Source: Siphonodentalium dalli
Lineage: Eukaryota; Mollusca; Scaphopoda; Gadilida; Siphonodentaliidae
Assembly: GCA_032622095.1 (NCBI GenBank)
Contig: CP136063.1
Coordinates: forward strand, 206,261,934-206,325,933
Direction of reading: 5' to 3'
DNA length: 64,000 nt
The notes beneath the pieces were generated by a model. It did not search any database. It saw nothing but the letters and a program-made list of their open reading frames with translations, and was not told the origin of the DNA. Shown in pieces: positions 1 through 10,348 of this stretch (positions are counted from its first letter, which is position 1; every line of letters starts with the position of its first letter). A program made the position numbers and the translations under genes.

Positions 1-24
1 TTGAGTTGGGAACACGAGAGGAAA

Positions 25-544
25 ATCAGTTCAATTCAATTCCGTTTATTCTGATCGTCACGATTAGACAGTACAGATATGTACATGTGTATATAAATAT
101 ACAAAATATGTCAATACAGGTATACATGTATATATTATATTTGACATAAAAATAGAAAAGGGGATGGCCGATATTCGGTATATTCGCACTGTTTCAGTTC
201 GTCATGCGAGATTGTAATAAGCCTCGGGCGGACCCAAATATTTCAAGGGCCTTCTTAATAAACACTGACATATTTTTAATAGTCTTGTGATTTCGGGAGT
301 AGAAAAGAGCGGATATGTTATAAGTGTTAGATCTGTGGTGGTAGTAGTAGGGTTTCATGATTTTGTTACGTTCGACATAGTTCAGTACCATATGGTATTT
401 ATCGCCGATTTCAAGATTGCAGAGTGTGCAAATCCAGTCGGAATAATCCGCATGTGCCCAATATATAATATTTGTGTTCTTTATCATTGGGAATGTGAGG
501 TTTCCTTGTGAAAGCCGTACTATAGTTAACTGTTCTGTTATCAT
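25..544 (-). pseudogene. Non-LTR retrotransposon (LINE) 3' end, reverse-transcriptase C-terminal fragment
   Basis: The minus strand has a 116-codon open frame (544 to 194) whose middle reads CTLCNLEIGDKYH, preceded by a short basic/hydrophobic stretch and followed by a tyrosine-rich segment. This matches the layout of the zinc-knuckle tail after the reverse transcriptase of CR1/Jockey-like LINEs (C-x2-C ... IGDEYH ... C). The last expected Cys is Tyr here, and an in-frame TAG lies just upstream of the first ATG, so it is a dead 5'-truncated copy. Downstream on the minus strand an AATAAA-type signal (45-50) and a short ATTGA-type run (30-42) look like a LINE 3' tail. A related fragment lies at 54290-54548. 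The clade is not assigned. What is seen: the Cys/His pattern and the tail. What is inferred: LINE origin. Confidence 0.6.
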
Positions 545-857
545 CTATAAGGATAGATAGTAATTCTCTCTTTCAATCCGGTAAAATGCGTTTTTGTTTG
601 ATTTCGATATTGTATATATCACGAAGTTTACCGGAGTTCACGCTTAGTACATGTTGGTTACTCCAAACGCATGCATATGAAGTTAAATCATTGGAGGTCT
701 CGCACGATATATCAATCATTCTACAGAAATAATGTAACCACATCGGATGCAAATACGTACAGCCCGAGGGAAATACATATATGATGACATATATACCTTG
801 TACTCATTGTCACATATTGAACTACATCAAATATGAATCAACATCATGATTATTCTA
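545..857. other. Unassigned intergenic DNA
   Basis: AT-rich sequence with many TATATA/ATATAC stretches. I see no open frame with protein-like composition, no inverted repeat and no match to other parts of the window. Confidence 0.5.
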
Positions 858-1255
858 TTAACCCTTTACCCAACAAACCGGCCAAAACCGGCCAAATAAA
901 GCTTCAACAGCCAAAAATATCTTCGGTCTGTCTCAATAGAACCATACAAATATGGGTATCATTGGAACCGGCTCCTTGACCACATTGTGATAGTTACAGT
1001 TAGCCATGTGCCAATGCATTCTCCTATATATGCGAGTCGACCATAGGTCGCCTCGCATATATAAGAGAATGCATTGGCCTAAAAAAAATCTTTTTTAACA
1101 CTTTTTACCATTTTTTCTTACATTCTTTAACAATTTTATAATTTTTAATGTGTTAAGCCAATGCATTCTCTTATATATGCGAGGCGACCTATGGTCGACT
1201 CGCATATATAAGAGAATGCATTGGCACAGGGCCATTCTGTTGGGTAAAGGGTTAA
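858..1255 (+). mobile_element. TTAA-flanked palindromic MITE (piggyBac-like), copy 1
   Basis: The element is bounded by TTAA on both sides (858-861 and 1252-1255) and has terminal inverted repeats CCCTTTACCCAACA / TGTTGGGTAAAGGG. TTAA duplications with ends starting CCC are the hallmark of the piggyBac superfamily. Inside there are no coding frames. Instead there are two 67-bp hairpins (1011-1077 and 1158-1224) separated by about 80 bp of T-rich DNA, and the second hairpin is the reverse complement of the first. Each hairpin arm reads CCAATGCATTCTC then TATATATGCGAG. The left part (about 874-1010) is unique sequence shared with copies at 1481 and 63461. Non-autonomous; the transposase source is not in the window. 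Confidence 0.8.
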
Positions 1256-1480
1256 TAATAATCATATAATTTAGAGCCACGCGTCCACAACATTGTGCTC
1301 ACAATCTTTACAATAAATACGTACATGTGAGCTGCAACGTACACAGCAAATAAATAATGTCCCTGTTTCCAAACTATTTACATTTCCCTTTTCAGGTATA
1401 TTTTAAGTGTTTAAAAACTTTTTCAAATATATGAGTCTTGGGTCCAGATTTAAATTCATCACATTGTATAAATGGATCTC
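1256..1480. other. Spacer between two MITE copies
   Basis: About 225 bp of ordinary AT-rich DNA separating two same-orientation copies of the TTAA MITE. No feature seen. Confidence 0.5.
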
Positions 1481-1847
1481 TTAACCCTTTACCCAACAAA
1501 CCGGCCAAAACCGGCCAAATAAAGCTTCAACAGCCTAAAATATCTTCGGTCTGTCTCAATAGAACCGTACAAATATGGATATCATTGGAACCGGCTCCTT
1601 GACCACATTGTGATAGTTACAGTTATGCCCTGTGTCATTTGCATTCGCATATATAAGAGAATGCATTGGCCTAAAAAAATCTTTTTTAAGCACTTTTTAC
1701 CATTTTTTCTTACATTCTTTAACAATTTTATAATTTTTAATGTGTTAAGCCAATGCATTCTCTTATATATGCGAGGCGACCTATGGTCGACTCGCATATA
1801 TAAGAGAATGCATTGGCACAGGGCCCTTCTGTTGGGTAAAGGGTTAA
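1481..1847 (+). mobile_element. TTAA-flanked palindromic MITE (piggyBac-like), copy 2
   Basis: Same family and orientation as 858-1255, with TTAA at 1481-1484 and 1844-1847 and the same CCCTTTACCCAACA ends. The first hairpin has lost most of its left arm and loop (about 1637-1670), leaving only the right half, while the second hairpin (about 1749-1815) is intact. The deletion falls inside the palindrome, as expected for replication slippage in hairpin DNA. Confidence 0.8.
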
Positions 1848-2390
1848 ACTAGTCTGGGAGACGATTCCGCAAGAATGGACTAGCTATGGTGAATGACAGA
1901 TCTCAACCTGTATAACCAGACTGCCTGATTCCGCCTTTAGGTGGTTACTTTTTATATCGTTCCATGCATTTATATCATCTTTCGCACACTTTCATCTTTT
2001 GGATGAACTACTATACTGATACAAATATTTACCTTATATTAGTCGTAAATATTTTGTACGGTCCAAAAACCATTTCACAGAATGACGACTACGAGTCTGT
2101 TTGTGAGAAAATAGTGCCGTTAAAACGTCTTGCCACTCGCAATAAGCTGATATGTTTATGTTTGCCATGATTAGTTTGCATTTAATTATATTGTTACCAA
2201 GTCATTGTTATTCCATGGCATGGTCGACGATTGGACGCAAAATTCGCGTGTCCATGCTTGGCTTCTTGGAACCGTAATCGTAACTACGGATATGGCAAAA
2301 CGACAACTGATAGAAAGAACACAAATTCTAGTGACGTCATCCCCATATTCATAATTCTTCTCAGTAGTAGTTCATTATGCGAAATGTTTG
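1848..2390. other. Unassigned DNA before the 59-bp minisatellite
   Basis: No gene recognised. Short open frames occur on the plus strand (1964-2170 and 2231-2527), but the second runs into the tandem repeat and neither has recognisable motifs. Confidence 0.4.
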
Positions 2391-3279
2391 TCATTTACGG
2401 TGTGTTTAGAACCATTGAGTTGGCTTGTGTTTGTCCTGTGTGGCACTGGATATTTACGGTGTGCTTAGAACCATTGAGTTGGCTTGTGTTTGTCCTGTGT
2501 GGCACTGGATATTTACGGTGTGTTTAGAACCATTGAGTTGGCTTGTGTTTGTCCTGTGTGGCACTGGATATTTACGGTGTGTTTAGAACCATTGAGTTGA
2601 CTTGTGTTTGTCCTGTGTGGCACTGGATATTTACGGTGTGTTTAGAACCATTGAGTTGACTTGTGTTTGTCCTGTGTGGCACTGGATATTTACGGTGTGT
2701 TTAGAACCATTGAGTTGGCTTGTGTTTGTCCTGTGTGGCACTGGATATTTACGGTGTGTTTAGAACCATTGAGTTGGCTTGTGTTTATCCTGTGTGGCAC
2801 TGGATATGTACGGTGTGTTTAGAACCATTGAGTTGGCTTGTGTTTGTCCTGTGTGGCACTGGATATTTACGGTGTGTTTAGAACCATTGAGTTGGCTTGT
2901 GTTTGTCCTGTGTGGCACTGGATATTTACGGTGTGTTTAGAACCATTGAGTTGGCTTGTGTTTGTCCTGTGTGGCACTGGATATTTACGGTGTGTTTAGA
3001 ACCATTGAGTTGACTTGTGTTTGTCCTGTGTGGCACTGGATATTTACGGTGTGTTTAGAACCATTGAGTTGGCTTGTGTTTGTCCTGTGTGGCACTGGAT
3101 ATTTACGGTGTGTTTAGAACCATTGAGTTGGCTTGTGTTTGACCTGTGTGGCACTGGATATTTACGGTGTGTTTAGAACCATTGAGTTGACTTGTGTTTG
3201 TCCTGTGTGGCACTGGATATTTACGGCGTGTTTAGAACCATTGAGTTGGCTTGTGCTTGTCCTGTGTGGCACTGGACAT
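2391..3279. repeat. 59-bp minisatellite, 15 copies
   Basis: A tandem array whose unit contains CCATTGAGTTGGCTTGTG and CCTGTGTGGCACTGG. The anchor CCATTGAG occurs at 2412, 2471, 2530 and so on to 3238 at exactly 59-bp steps, 15 times, with only single-base differences such as GGCTTG/GACTTG. The period is not a multiple of three, so any open frame across it is incidental. The near-perfect register implies recent amplification or homogenisation. Confidence 0.95.
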
Positions 3280-4040
3280 TTTGAGTGCTTGCCCTCATCT
3301 AACTGAATCGAGTGCTCAATCAACTTTTACTGGTCACAGAACGACTCTGGTTTAACTCAGACTAGACCGTTAATGTAGATTTAAATTAGGAGGTTTAAAC
3401 TGTAGATGGCGAATCGGCCCTTCGTGTCTCGATGGCATGTGAATCCATGGCATGGCCGGTTGCAGCTGAAACTGACCAAAGACGTTCTCTGAAGGATAAA
3501 CACGTCCAGTCTTGCTTTTCCTCGATATAGGCCATAACTAGGAATACACTAGGCTTATTTCGGTATCATACAGGGGGAGGTCTGCAATTGTTTTCAGAAC
3601 ACTAGGCGGGGGTGGATGGGTGGTTCAGCAGCCCGGCTTACACATTTTTTCCTGGCCCTGTAAACTTTTTCCTAAAGTCATTTTTCCTCAAAATAATGGG
3701 ACAAAAGGTTTTAAGAATGCTCCTATTATGTAGGAATGCACTTAGCTCTTAGTTTGAGTTCACCATCAGTTAATAATGAGGTATGAGACCAATGAGTAAT
3801 AAAAAGATCAGCTTGCAAAATGTTTTCATCAAGGATCTATCAATGCACATTGACATGGAAACGTTCAGATTTAAATAGTTCTATTAAAAATCATTTATTC
3901 AACCTGATATAAATGATAACATAACACAATCTAATAGATTCTTCAAATAAATGTAAACTCTTCACTGAACTCTTCAAATATAAATAGACTATTCAAAAAT
4001 TCATAATACAATAAAACAAAGGTGTTAAAACAAACTTTGA
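3280..4040. other. Unassigned AT-rich DNA
   Basis: No coding or repeat structure recognised beyond short T- and C-runs. Confidence 0.4.
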
Positions 4041-4365
4041 CCGATCTCAACGATATTCGGTATATGGGCCTAGGATCACCTCTAGATGGGAGCTGTCAAA
4101 TTTGAATGATTTTTAATGAAACATATGGCTGCTGGCAGCCATCTTGGATTTTACTCTTTGCATCACTATATCCTTTAACACACCCTGCAGCGTTTATCCC
4201 TCATCCGATCATCACCAAACGTCATATGTATCTTCGGTGTGACCTCTCGATGGGAGCCTCCATTTCCCCCCCAATTTTGTTTAAAACAAACATGGCCACC
4301 AGCCGCCATCTTGGATTTCAAATGTCAATCCATCAGCACACCCTACAGCCCATTATTGGAGAATT
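4041..4365. repeat. Two diverged tandem units with GCCATCTTGGAT motifs
   Basis: Two copies of a roughly 165-185 bp unit. Each has a GATGGGAGC motif (4085 and 4249), then ATGGC plus GCCATCTTGGAT (about 4139 and 4310), then a CACACCCT motif (4180 and 4338). The motif is the reverse of the AAGATGGC core also found in repeats at 32.2-33.1, 35.6-36.7 and 50-51 kb. Non-coding repeat, family unknown. Confidence 0.6.
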
Positions 4366-5900
4366 GTTTTGAAACTTTACAGTCTTGTTGGTAAACAAAA
4401 AGTTGAAATGCTTCTATAATCATGATACGGAACATTGATCGGATAAGATCAGCAAAACTGAGTAAAATAGTCATTTGAATCAGTTTGGAGGGGTGGGTCT
4501 CTATCCCAGAATTGGAAAAAATAGAAATTAGGGGGTGGGGGAATTGCGCCTAGTGACCGGAAATTTATTCCTGACTCCCCCCGTATCATATGCCATTATG
4601 GTTGATTTGCAGTACATATTTGTAAATATATATCAAACTACATTTAAATGTGATAGACGAGGTCACGGTCTGGTCATATAGCCTTCAGTTCCCCGTCCGT
4701 GAGTTCTGTGTCTCCATTAAAATGGTATCTGAACAATCTCACTTTAGCCAAGTAATACATGAGCTGTGTAAATTCAGAATGCACATTCAAAAATCAGTAA
4801 TCGTTTAAATTCATATTTATAACTGAAATTTACAAAGATAGGTACGGTTTAAATGCACATATTTCATTCGTAAGTACAATAACTCCTGCCAAAAAGATCC
4901 ACCTCGAACACTGCATGAGACGGTTTAGAGATTGCATTAGTGACGCAAATTCCTGGCCCTGAACTTAGCTGGTGAATGTTAGTAATAGTATATCACCGTA
5001 AATACATCATCTGCATGCATTAAGAAGTTGACGTGCAGATATCAACTTTGCAGTGGTAAAACCTACACCTTTGTATTTCTTAGCTGATCATCTCATATTA
5101 TCAATAAATCGCGTTGGATTTAATGCGTATTGATATCTGGCATAATCGGATTTCATTTCCTAATCTAATGTTGTTCCGCCAGGCTCCGCGGCAATATCCA
5201 TAAAATATCTTAATGCAGCGTGACATGCGAGTTCGCTTGGTCCCGACATTGATTAGGATACTCCGAATCCCTGAACGTTTATTTGAGCATCGTGGATCCA
5301 CAAAGAATTAGTTTGAGCATTTAGGATCGGGATATGGGATCTCGAAATACAAACGGTTTTATTCTCAAGGCATGATCACAGCTAGGAATTAGTGAGAACC
5401 AAACAATGTTCGAATTGTCCCAGTGCACATACCAATGGATCACCCATGTCCCATTTAGGATTATCAATTTAAAGTACCAAAAAATCAATGCAGAGAAACA
5501 TCTTTCGTATCAAGATCTGGACCTCGATCGTCAACTGAGCATTGTACTTTTTCTGCGGTTGTGTCCGCAATGAAACGTGCTGAAGCACACAGGCAATGAG
5601 TCAGACCAATATAGCAATTGGGTTACACAAAACGCAAGTGACAGAAAAAGATCTCGCTCCAGTTCCAGATCATGCATTACTGGAATTTGAAATGTACTTA
5701 TACGCATATTCTGGGAATAACATATATCAAATATTTATACGAATAATTCATTCTCGTGGTGATATGCAACCAAGTGCCATGTGAAAGATTTATAGATCCT
5801 GAATAAGTCGATGACCGTCTTTTTGGAGGTCACCAAATTAACATCCCGATATCGTGCGAATTTTACGAACTTACATTTGAACGAATTTACAATACTCCAA
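4366..5900. other. Intergenic DNA downstream of GPCR-1
   Basis: About 1.5 kb at the 3' side of GPCR-1. Short open frames here (for example 5101-5301 minus and 5596-5784 plus) show no recognisable motif. No clear AATAAA signal was seen on the minus strand close to the GPCR-1 stop. Confidence 0.4.
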
Positions 5901-5903
5901 GAG

Positions 5904-6917
5904 TCAAGTATGGTTTCTGTGGCATATAGGACATATCTGCTTTTGTATCCTTCTGATAGCTGTTTTAAACTTCGTCATAGTGAGCGCATAAACGAATGGA
6001 TCACAAAGAGCGTTACACACTCCAATCCCAACAATAACTGCGTATATACCCGAACTTATCTTGAAATTTGGCAGCAATGTGTCTATCAGAATCACCACGC
6101 TTGTTGGTACTATTAAAATCGTCACAATAATTATAACGATCCCAAGAGCTTTTATAGCTTCCATGTCCGAATCCGCTTTTTTGATTACCTTCCTGTTGGT
6201 TTCTATGTCTCGTGTTTCAGGATTTGGACCTGCGATGTCGGTGGTTGGTTCTGTGGTATTGATTGCAACTGTCAAAATTGTGGACCTTTCATTCGGTAAC
6301 GTACTTGTTTCTGGTCGGCTTGTATTATTTTTCGAACGATTGCTTCCAACTTTGTTTGATCTCTTGTCGTGTAACATCCTGATCAAGACCCCGAATGTTA
6401 CCGCGATGGTGCAATACAAGGTCAAGTACATAATAGCACCGTATCTTGTGATTAAATCCTCACTTTCATAAGCAGTTCCTATTTCGCAACCTAATGCCAC
6501 GCCTTCCTCGGTGCCTATCCACAAAATTGAAGGAATTCCAACAACAATGCACGATGACACCCACATAACTGCAATATAAAGACATATCTTCTTAAAACTG
6601 AACCAGTTCCGGAACTTGTGCGGAAACTTTAATCCGATGATCCTCTCGACGCAAATGAAAGTTACTTGTGCGAGGGATGTGGAACTGGAAACCATGAACA
6701 TGAAGTATATGATGAAACACTCGGCCAAATTGAGGTTCCCCAGTGAATGGAACTGCAATGCTATTGACATACATGTTAAGCCTACGAGGAAATCGCTGAT
6801 GCTCAAACTCAGTAGAACCATGCAATGTAAATCACTTCTAAGTTTTTTGTCCAGAATAAGCACAACTATCACCGCCAAATTTAACACTATTATAAGAAGT
6901 GCAATGAGGGTAACCAT
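5904..6917 (-). CDS. Class A (rhodopsin-family) GPCR, orphan, GPCR-1
   Basis: Single-exon seven-transmembrane receptor, 337 aa from the ATG at 6917. Visible hallmarks: TM1 with LNLAV (N1.50), TM2 SLSISDFLVGL (D2.50), the TM3 Cys in NLNLAECF paired with the loop-2 Cys in VALGCEIG, ERI in place of DRY at the end of TM3, a long Ser/Thr/Asn-rich third intracellular loop, TM6 with a Pro but no CWxP, and TM7 DPFVY in place of NPxxY, then a basic helix 8 and a Cys-containing tail. The ligand cannot be read from the sequence. It is clearly paralogous to the genes at 24697 and 40879 but much more diverged. Oddity: the codon aligned with the paralogues' start is TGA (6975-6977), while the next 19 codons stay open and conserved up to this ATG. 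I therefore chose the internal ATG, which sits at the start of TM1 and leaves almost no extracellular tail. It may be functional or an early pseudogene. Confidence 0.85.
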   Translation of the reverse strand: MVTLIALLIIVLNLAVIVVLILDKKLRSDLHCMVLLSLSISDFLVGLTCMSIALQFHSLGNLNLAECFIIYFMFMVSSSTSLAQVTFICVERIIGLKFPHKFRNWFSFKKICLYIAVMWVSSCIVVGIPSILWIGTEEGVALGCEIGTAYESEDLITRYGAIMYLTLYCTIAVTFGVLIRMLHDKRSNKVGSNRSKNNTSRPETSTLPNERSTILTVAINTTEPTTDIAGPNPETRDIETNRKVIKKADSDMEAIKALGIVIIIVTILIVPTSVVILIDTLLPNFKISSGIYAVIVGIGVCNALCDPFVYALTMTKFKTAIRRIQKQICPICHRNHT

Positions 6918-6964
6918 AGCACCGGCCAATGAGGACGCGTTTTGTGTTCTGCTGTCGGTGGCAT

Positions 6965-7460
6965 TAGTCGATGATCAGAATAAACGACTATTCTTTTACT
7001 CGCCGTACGTTTTGCGGTTTGTTAACCGACATATTTTCAGTAATCAAAAGCAGAATTGTACACAGTTAAACAGCCACAGAAAACTATCAGCAAACACAGA
7101 TTCCATATTGCCAGTGGCTTCCTTGGAAGCAAACAGATAATCCACAAAGAATTGGCCGTCTGAGTGAAAATAAAATAATGACGATACAGCTATATTAAGT
7201 GTTTTTGGCATACTGTAAGTCGATTATTATACGTCACCCCGAAGCGAACATTTTATGCAGAGAAACGAAAACGTAAGCACGACCATCCTTTTACTAGCCG
7301 GAAATGTTGAGATTTGTTAACCGTCTGGTATTCAATAATCTGAGTTAGAACAGTCGCAGAAAACTAAAAGCAAACGTATTGCCAGTGACATCCGTGGAAA
7401 TAAACAGAAACTCCACAATAAACAAAAGACTTTAACCGTCTAAGAGAAAGGAAAGTATTG
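6965..7460. repeat. Diverged tandem duplication upstream of GPCR-1
   Basis: Two related segments, about 6980-7170 and 7270-7455. Both contain in order TTTTACT, GTTTGTTAACCG/GATTTGTTAACCG, a GCAGAAAACTA-type motif, TATTGCCAGTG, then ACAGA..TCCACAA and CCGTCT. The block lies directly 5' of the minus-strand receptor and could be a duplicated 5' UTR or promoter; that role is inference. Confidence 0.6.
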
Positions 7461-7696
7461 TCGGCACTTCTTTATTCAGTCTCTGTAAAATTGTCAATGC
7501 CATGTCGATTTCCGCTCTCCCATACATGCAACCAGCTTGATCTGTTTGGAGGATACAAAAGAATATATCGGAGGAACTATTCCTTTCTTATTTTATGAGA
7601 AATTACATTGTTGTTGTTAAATGCTGTGGCTTCTGCAAGTATACAGAGACGTGGTTATCAGCTCCGACTGCCCGTCGATTTTTATCGTGTATACAC

Positions 7697-7955
7697 GATG
7701 ATATCTCAGTCATGTGAGGAAGCAAGTGCCATGACACGTTGATGTCTCAATCATGTCTGAAAGCAAGTGCCGTAATACGGTGATGGCTCAGACATGTCTG
7801 GACGCCATTACGGTGATACGGTGATGTCTCAGTCCTGTCCAGAAGCAAGTGGGTGATACGGTGATGTCTCATTCCTGTCTGGAAGCAAGTGTGGTGATAC
7901 GGTTATACGATGACACGGCGATGTCCCAGTCATGTCATTGAAGCATGTGCGGTGA
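7697..7955. repeat. Decayed minisatellite, about 45-55 bp period
   Basis: Five to six degenerate units with the recurring order GATACGGTGATGTCTCAGTC, then ATGTCTGGAAGCAAGTG. Units vary in length. It sits about 0.8 kb upstream of GPCR-1. Confidence 0.7.
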
Positions 7956-8990
7956 GATCCACTATATTGGTAAATGCCAAAAGTACAGTTCACGCGGCGA
8001 TGTCAAACGCGAGCTCATGATCGATCTGAGCTTCCGATAGCTTAACCAGAAGCATCGAGTCAGTACACGATAATGTTATATTGTGTCGTCCATACCAACA
8101 TCAGATTCACTAACCACGAATCCGCCGTTCCAATAGCACCCTGGGGTTCAGGTAACATCGCGATTACTCGGCGGTTGTATATAGATCATTTGTTAATGGA
8201 CTTCTCATAATTGCAGTTTTGTTTCCGATGTAAATCTGCGGGGAGAACGCGTTCGATTTACGCTTTGTTTGGTGTTGATGAATGAATGCTGTGGAGTTTA
8301 AAGTTACGCCATGTGCTTATTTAACGTCCATTGTCTGTTTCAGCACTAAAGGCGATTGTAAACAGAGTACGCTATACAAAGCCACGGGGTATTGACTGAA
8401 AATAATAAGATCCTCCCGTCACTCAACTCACCGTCGATTATCTCCTACTTTGTCAGTTGGGTTAAGCATTTTATTTCCAAATAAATGTCGACGATAAACG
8501 ATATGGTCATAAATGCTGATCACTTAGGCTAGCTCCCGCCCGCTGTCCGTGTCCTGCGATTATTTCGTACTCTCTCGCTGCTGGATGGTTGGTCAATCAT
8601 CGAAAGTATGACATTATATAGCAATTCATTTACCAAAGAATGCGTCCATCTTCTGGAAGAATTTTCAATCTGCTATGTTACATGTACCATGCCTCTTGTA
8701 TGTATATATTTTGATAAAACTCATTTTTAAGAGGATGGAAACCATAATGTGGGCTATGGTACTATTCATATTATAAAAAGAGGTTCATTTTCTCTCAAGT
8801 TCGTTACATGTATATTTCAATATGCAATAGACGTCGTTTCCGTTGCATCTTTGGTCGGACGAACAGCATAATGAATAACTTATTGCAAAGTTTCTTTATT
8901 ATCAAATTTCTTTGGAAACTTCTTCACATAGATTATATTTGTTTTTTAGTTTAGTTTCTCTATATCCCCAAATTGACAGACGAGACATTG
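7956..8990. other. Unassigned DNA
   Basis: No gene, RNA gene or repeat recognised. Confidence 0.4.
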
Positions 8991-8999
8991 CATAATCTA

Positions 9000-9054
9000 G
9001 GTTCCCAATGGGTGTACATCACAATATTCCCCATTTGGGAACGTCAATCCGAGT
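9000..9054. repeat. Short inverted repeat
   Basis: GGTTCCCAATGGG at 9000 is mirrored by CCCATTTGGGAAC ending near 9052, making a small hairpin with a loop of about 25 bases just left of the larger fold-back at 9082. Confidence 0.5.
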
Positions 9055-9081
9055 CTATGTCTCCCATAGCAGATCAGGCGA

Positions 9082-9176
9082 TGCAGAATGAGGTCCCCAG
9101 AGGGCGAATTTAGTTAGGCTAGTCCGCTATGCGGGATAGCATAACTAAATTCACCCGATGGGGACCTCATTCTGCA
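9082..9176. repeat. 95-bp fold-back (hairpin) element
   Basis: The left arm starts TGCAGAATGAGGTCCCCAG and the right arm ends CTGGGG-type sequence in inverse, CATTCTGCA at 9176. Arms are about 38 bp with a few mismatches, around a short loop containing GTCCGCTATGC. Probably a small MITE; no clear target duplication was found. Confidence 0.7.
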
Positions 9177-10020
9177 GATGACAGGCACACTAAACTCAGA
9201 CTTGTTCGGAATCCTCATAAAAAAGGGTCATGGAATCCAGGATTATATGGAATATGTTGCTGTGAGTGCTGTCATTTCTATAGCAGAAGTAATCAAGAAT
9301 GTTAGGTTATCGAGAGTTAACTTTAATGGCTAAATGTGTGACAACGAATTGTTTTAATGGTATCTCGTGGATTGAGAGCTTATGATTAAATTATAGAGGG
9401 ATAATTTCCTTAGCAGTGTAATTCACAGAGCACATGCATGTTCTAGTAAATTCATGTGGCATAAATTACAGGAGTTTCAATTTCTATCTAGGCCATAAAG
9501 TGTCGTTGGTTGGCTCTCTGCATATCTACATGCTCTGGAAACATAAATGTTGAAGAAAAATAGACATATCAAATTGACTGAAATGTGCATGCATGTTAGA
9601 TTTTTGAAACAATTTGACCGTATTTATTCGGGGGGGGGTGTGCATACACAACGCTGAATTGGTTTTTTTTGCAGCACTTTGGACCCCCCCCCCCCCCCGC
9701 TCTTTGTGCAAAAAAAATATTTTTTTCCACTCATAGTTTTGGGACCCCCCCCCCCCCTTTCCAGTCACATTTGAATGAAATTTATCAAGTTGGAGAGCCA
9801 TTATAGGCAAAAATATCAGGATGTAGAATGTCCAGAAGGTGGCTGATGTTGAGGAACAGAGAATGGTTAAATTAGGACATATATAATAATTATATATAAT
9901 AATTAAATTGAACAAATATAATAATTATCAGTCATTCGTAATTTGACCATTCTGTTTTTTCAAGCATCATCCAACTTTGGTGTACTTTCGCCACCAGTTA
10001 AACTCAAATACTAATAAATT
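9177..10020. other. Unassigned DNA with C homopolymers
   Basis: Contains two long C-runs (about 9685-9698 and 9745-9758) and a G-run near 9632. The minus-strand frame 9526-9915 reads through these runs into Gly stretches and is not credible as a gene. Confidence 0.5.
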
Positions 10021-10022
10021 AT

Positions 10023-10348
10023 AACTATGAGCACAAGCAATACACTCATGAGATTAACAACATTTATCATGAAAAACTCAACACAACCAGCTGACACAAC
10101 CAGTGAAACAACTTTTTAAAAATATTTTATATAATTATTTATTCCAGACTTTGCACTGGACTTTGTGTAATGTGCATTTATCCATGAAATGTACTCGTGT
10201 TTACTTTATATATTTTTAAAAGTTGCTAGTTAAAGTGAAGTTGCAAACACACAACACACCGGAAAATTATATGCTGCCCAGGTTGAGATGGGGTTTTCAA
10301 GATAAATGTTTTAAATCTAATATGAGTGTATTGCTTGTGCTGAGAGTT
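10023..10348. mobile_element. Probable MITE with about 45-bp inverted ends
   Basis: The left end GAGCACAAGCAATACACTCA (from 10029) is mirrored at the right end by TGAGTGTATTGCTTGTGCT (ending 10341). The similarity continues inward through CATTTATC/GATAAATG and outward by a few bases (AACTATGAG / GAGAGTT). The interior, about 200 bp, has no coding potential. The superfamily is not assigned because the target duplication is unclear. Confidence 0.65.

Noticed and set aside
2231-2527. 98-codon plus-strand frame
   Set aside because: Most of it lies in the 59-bp minisatellite, whose period shifts frame every unit.
6616-7140. 174-codon plus-strand frame antisense to GPCR-1 (and similar antisense frames over GPCR-2 and GPCR-3)
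   Set aside because: Shadow of the receptor coding strand; it has no protein-like motifs and continues past the gene only by chance.
9526-9915. 129-codon minus-strand frame
   Set aside because: Crosses two C homopolymers that translate to Gly runs and an otherwise low-complexity AT-rich region.
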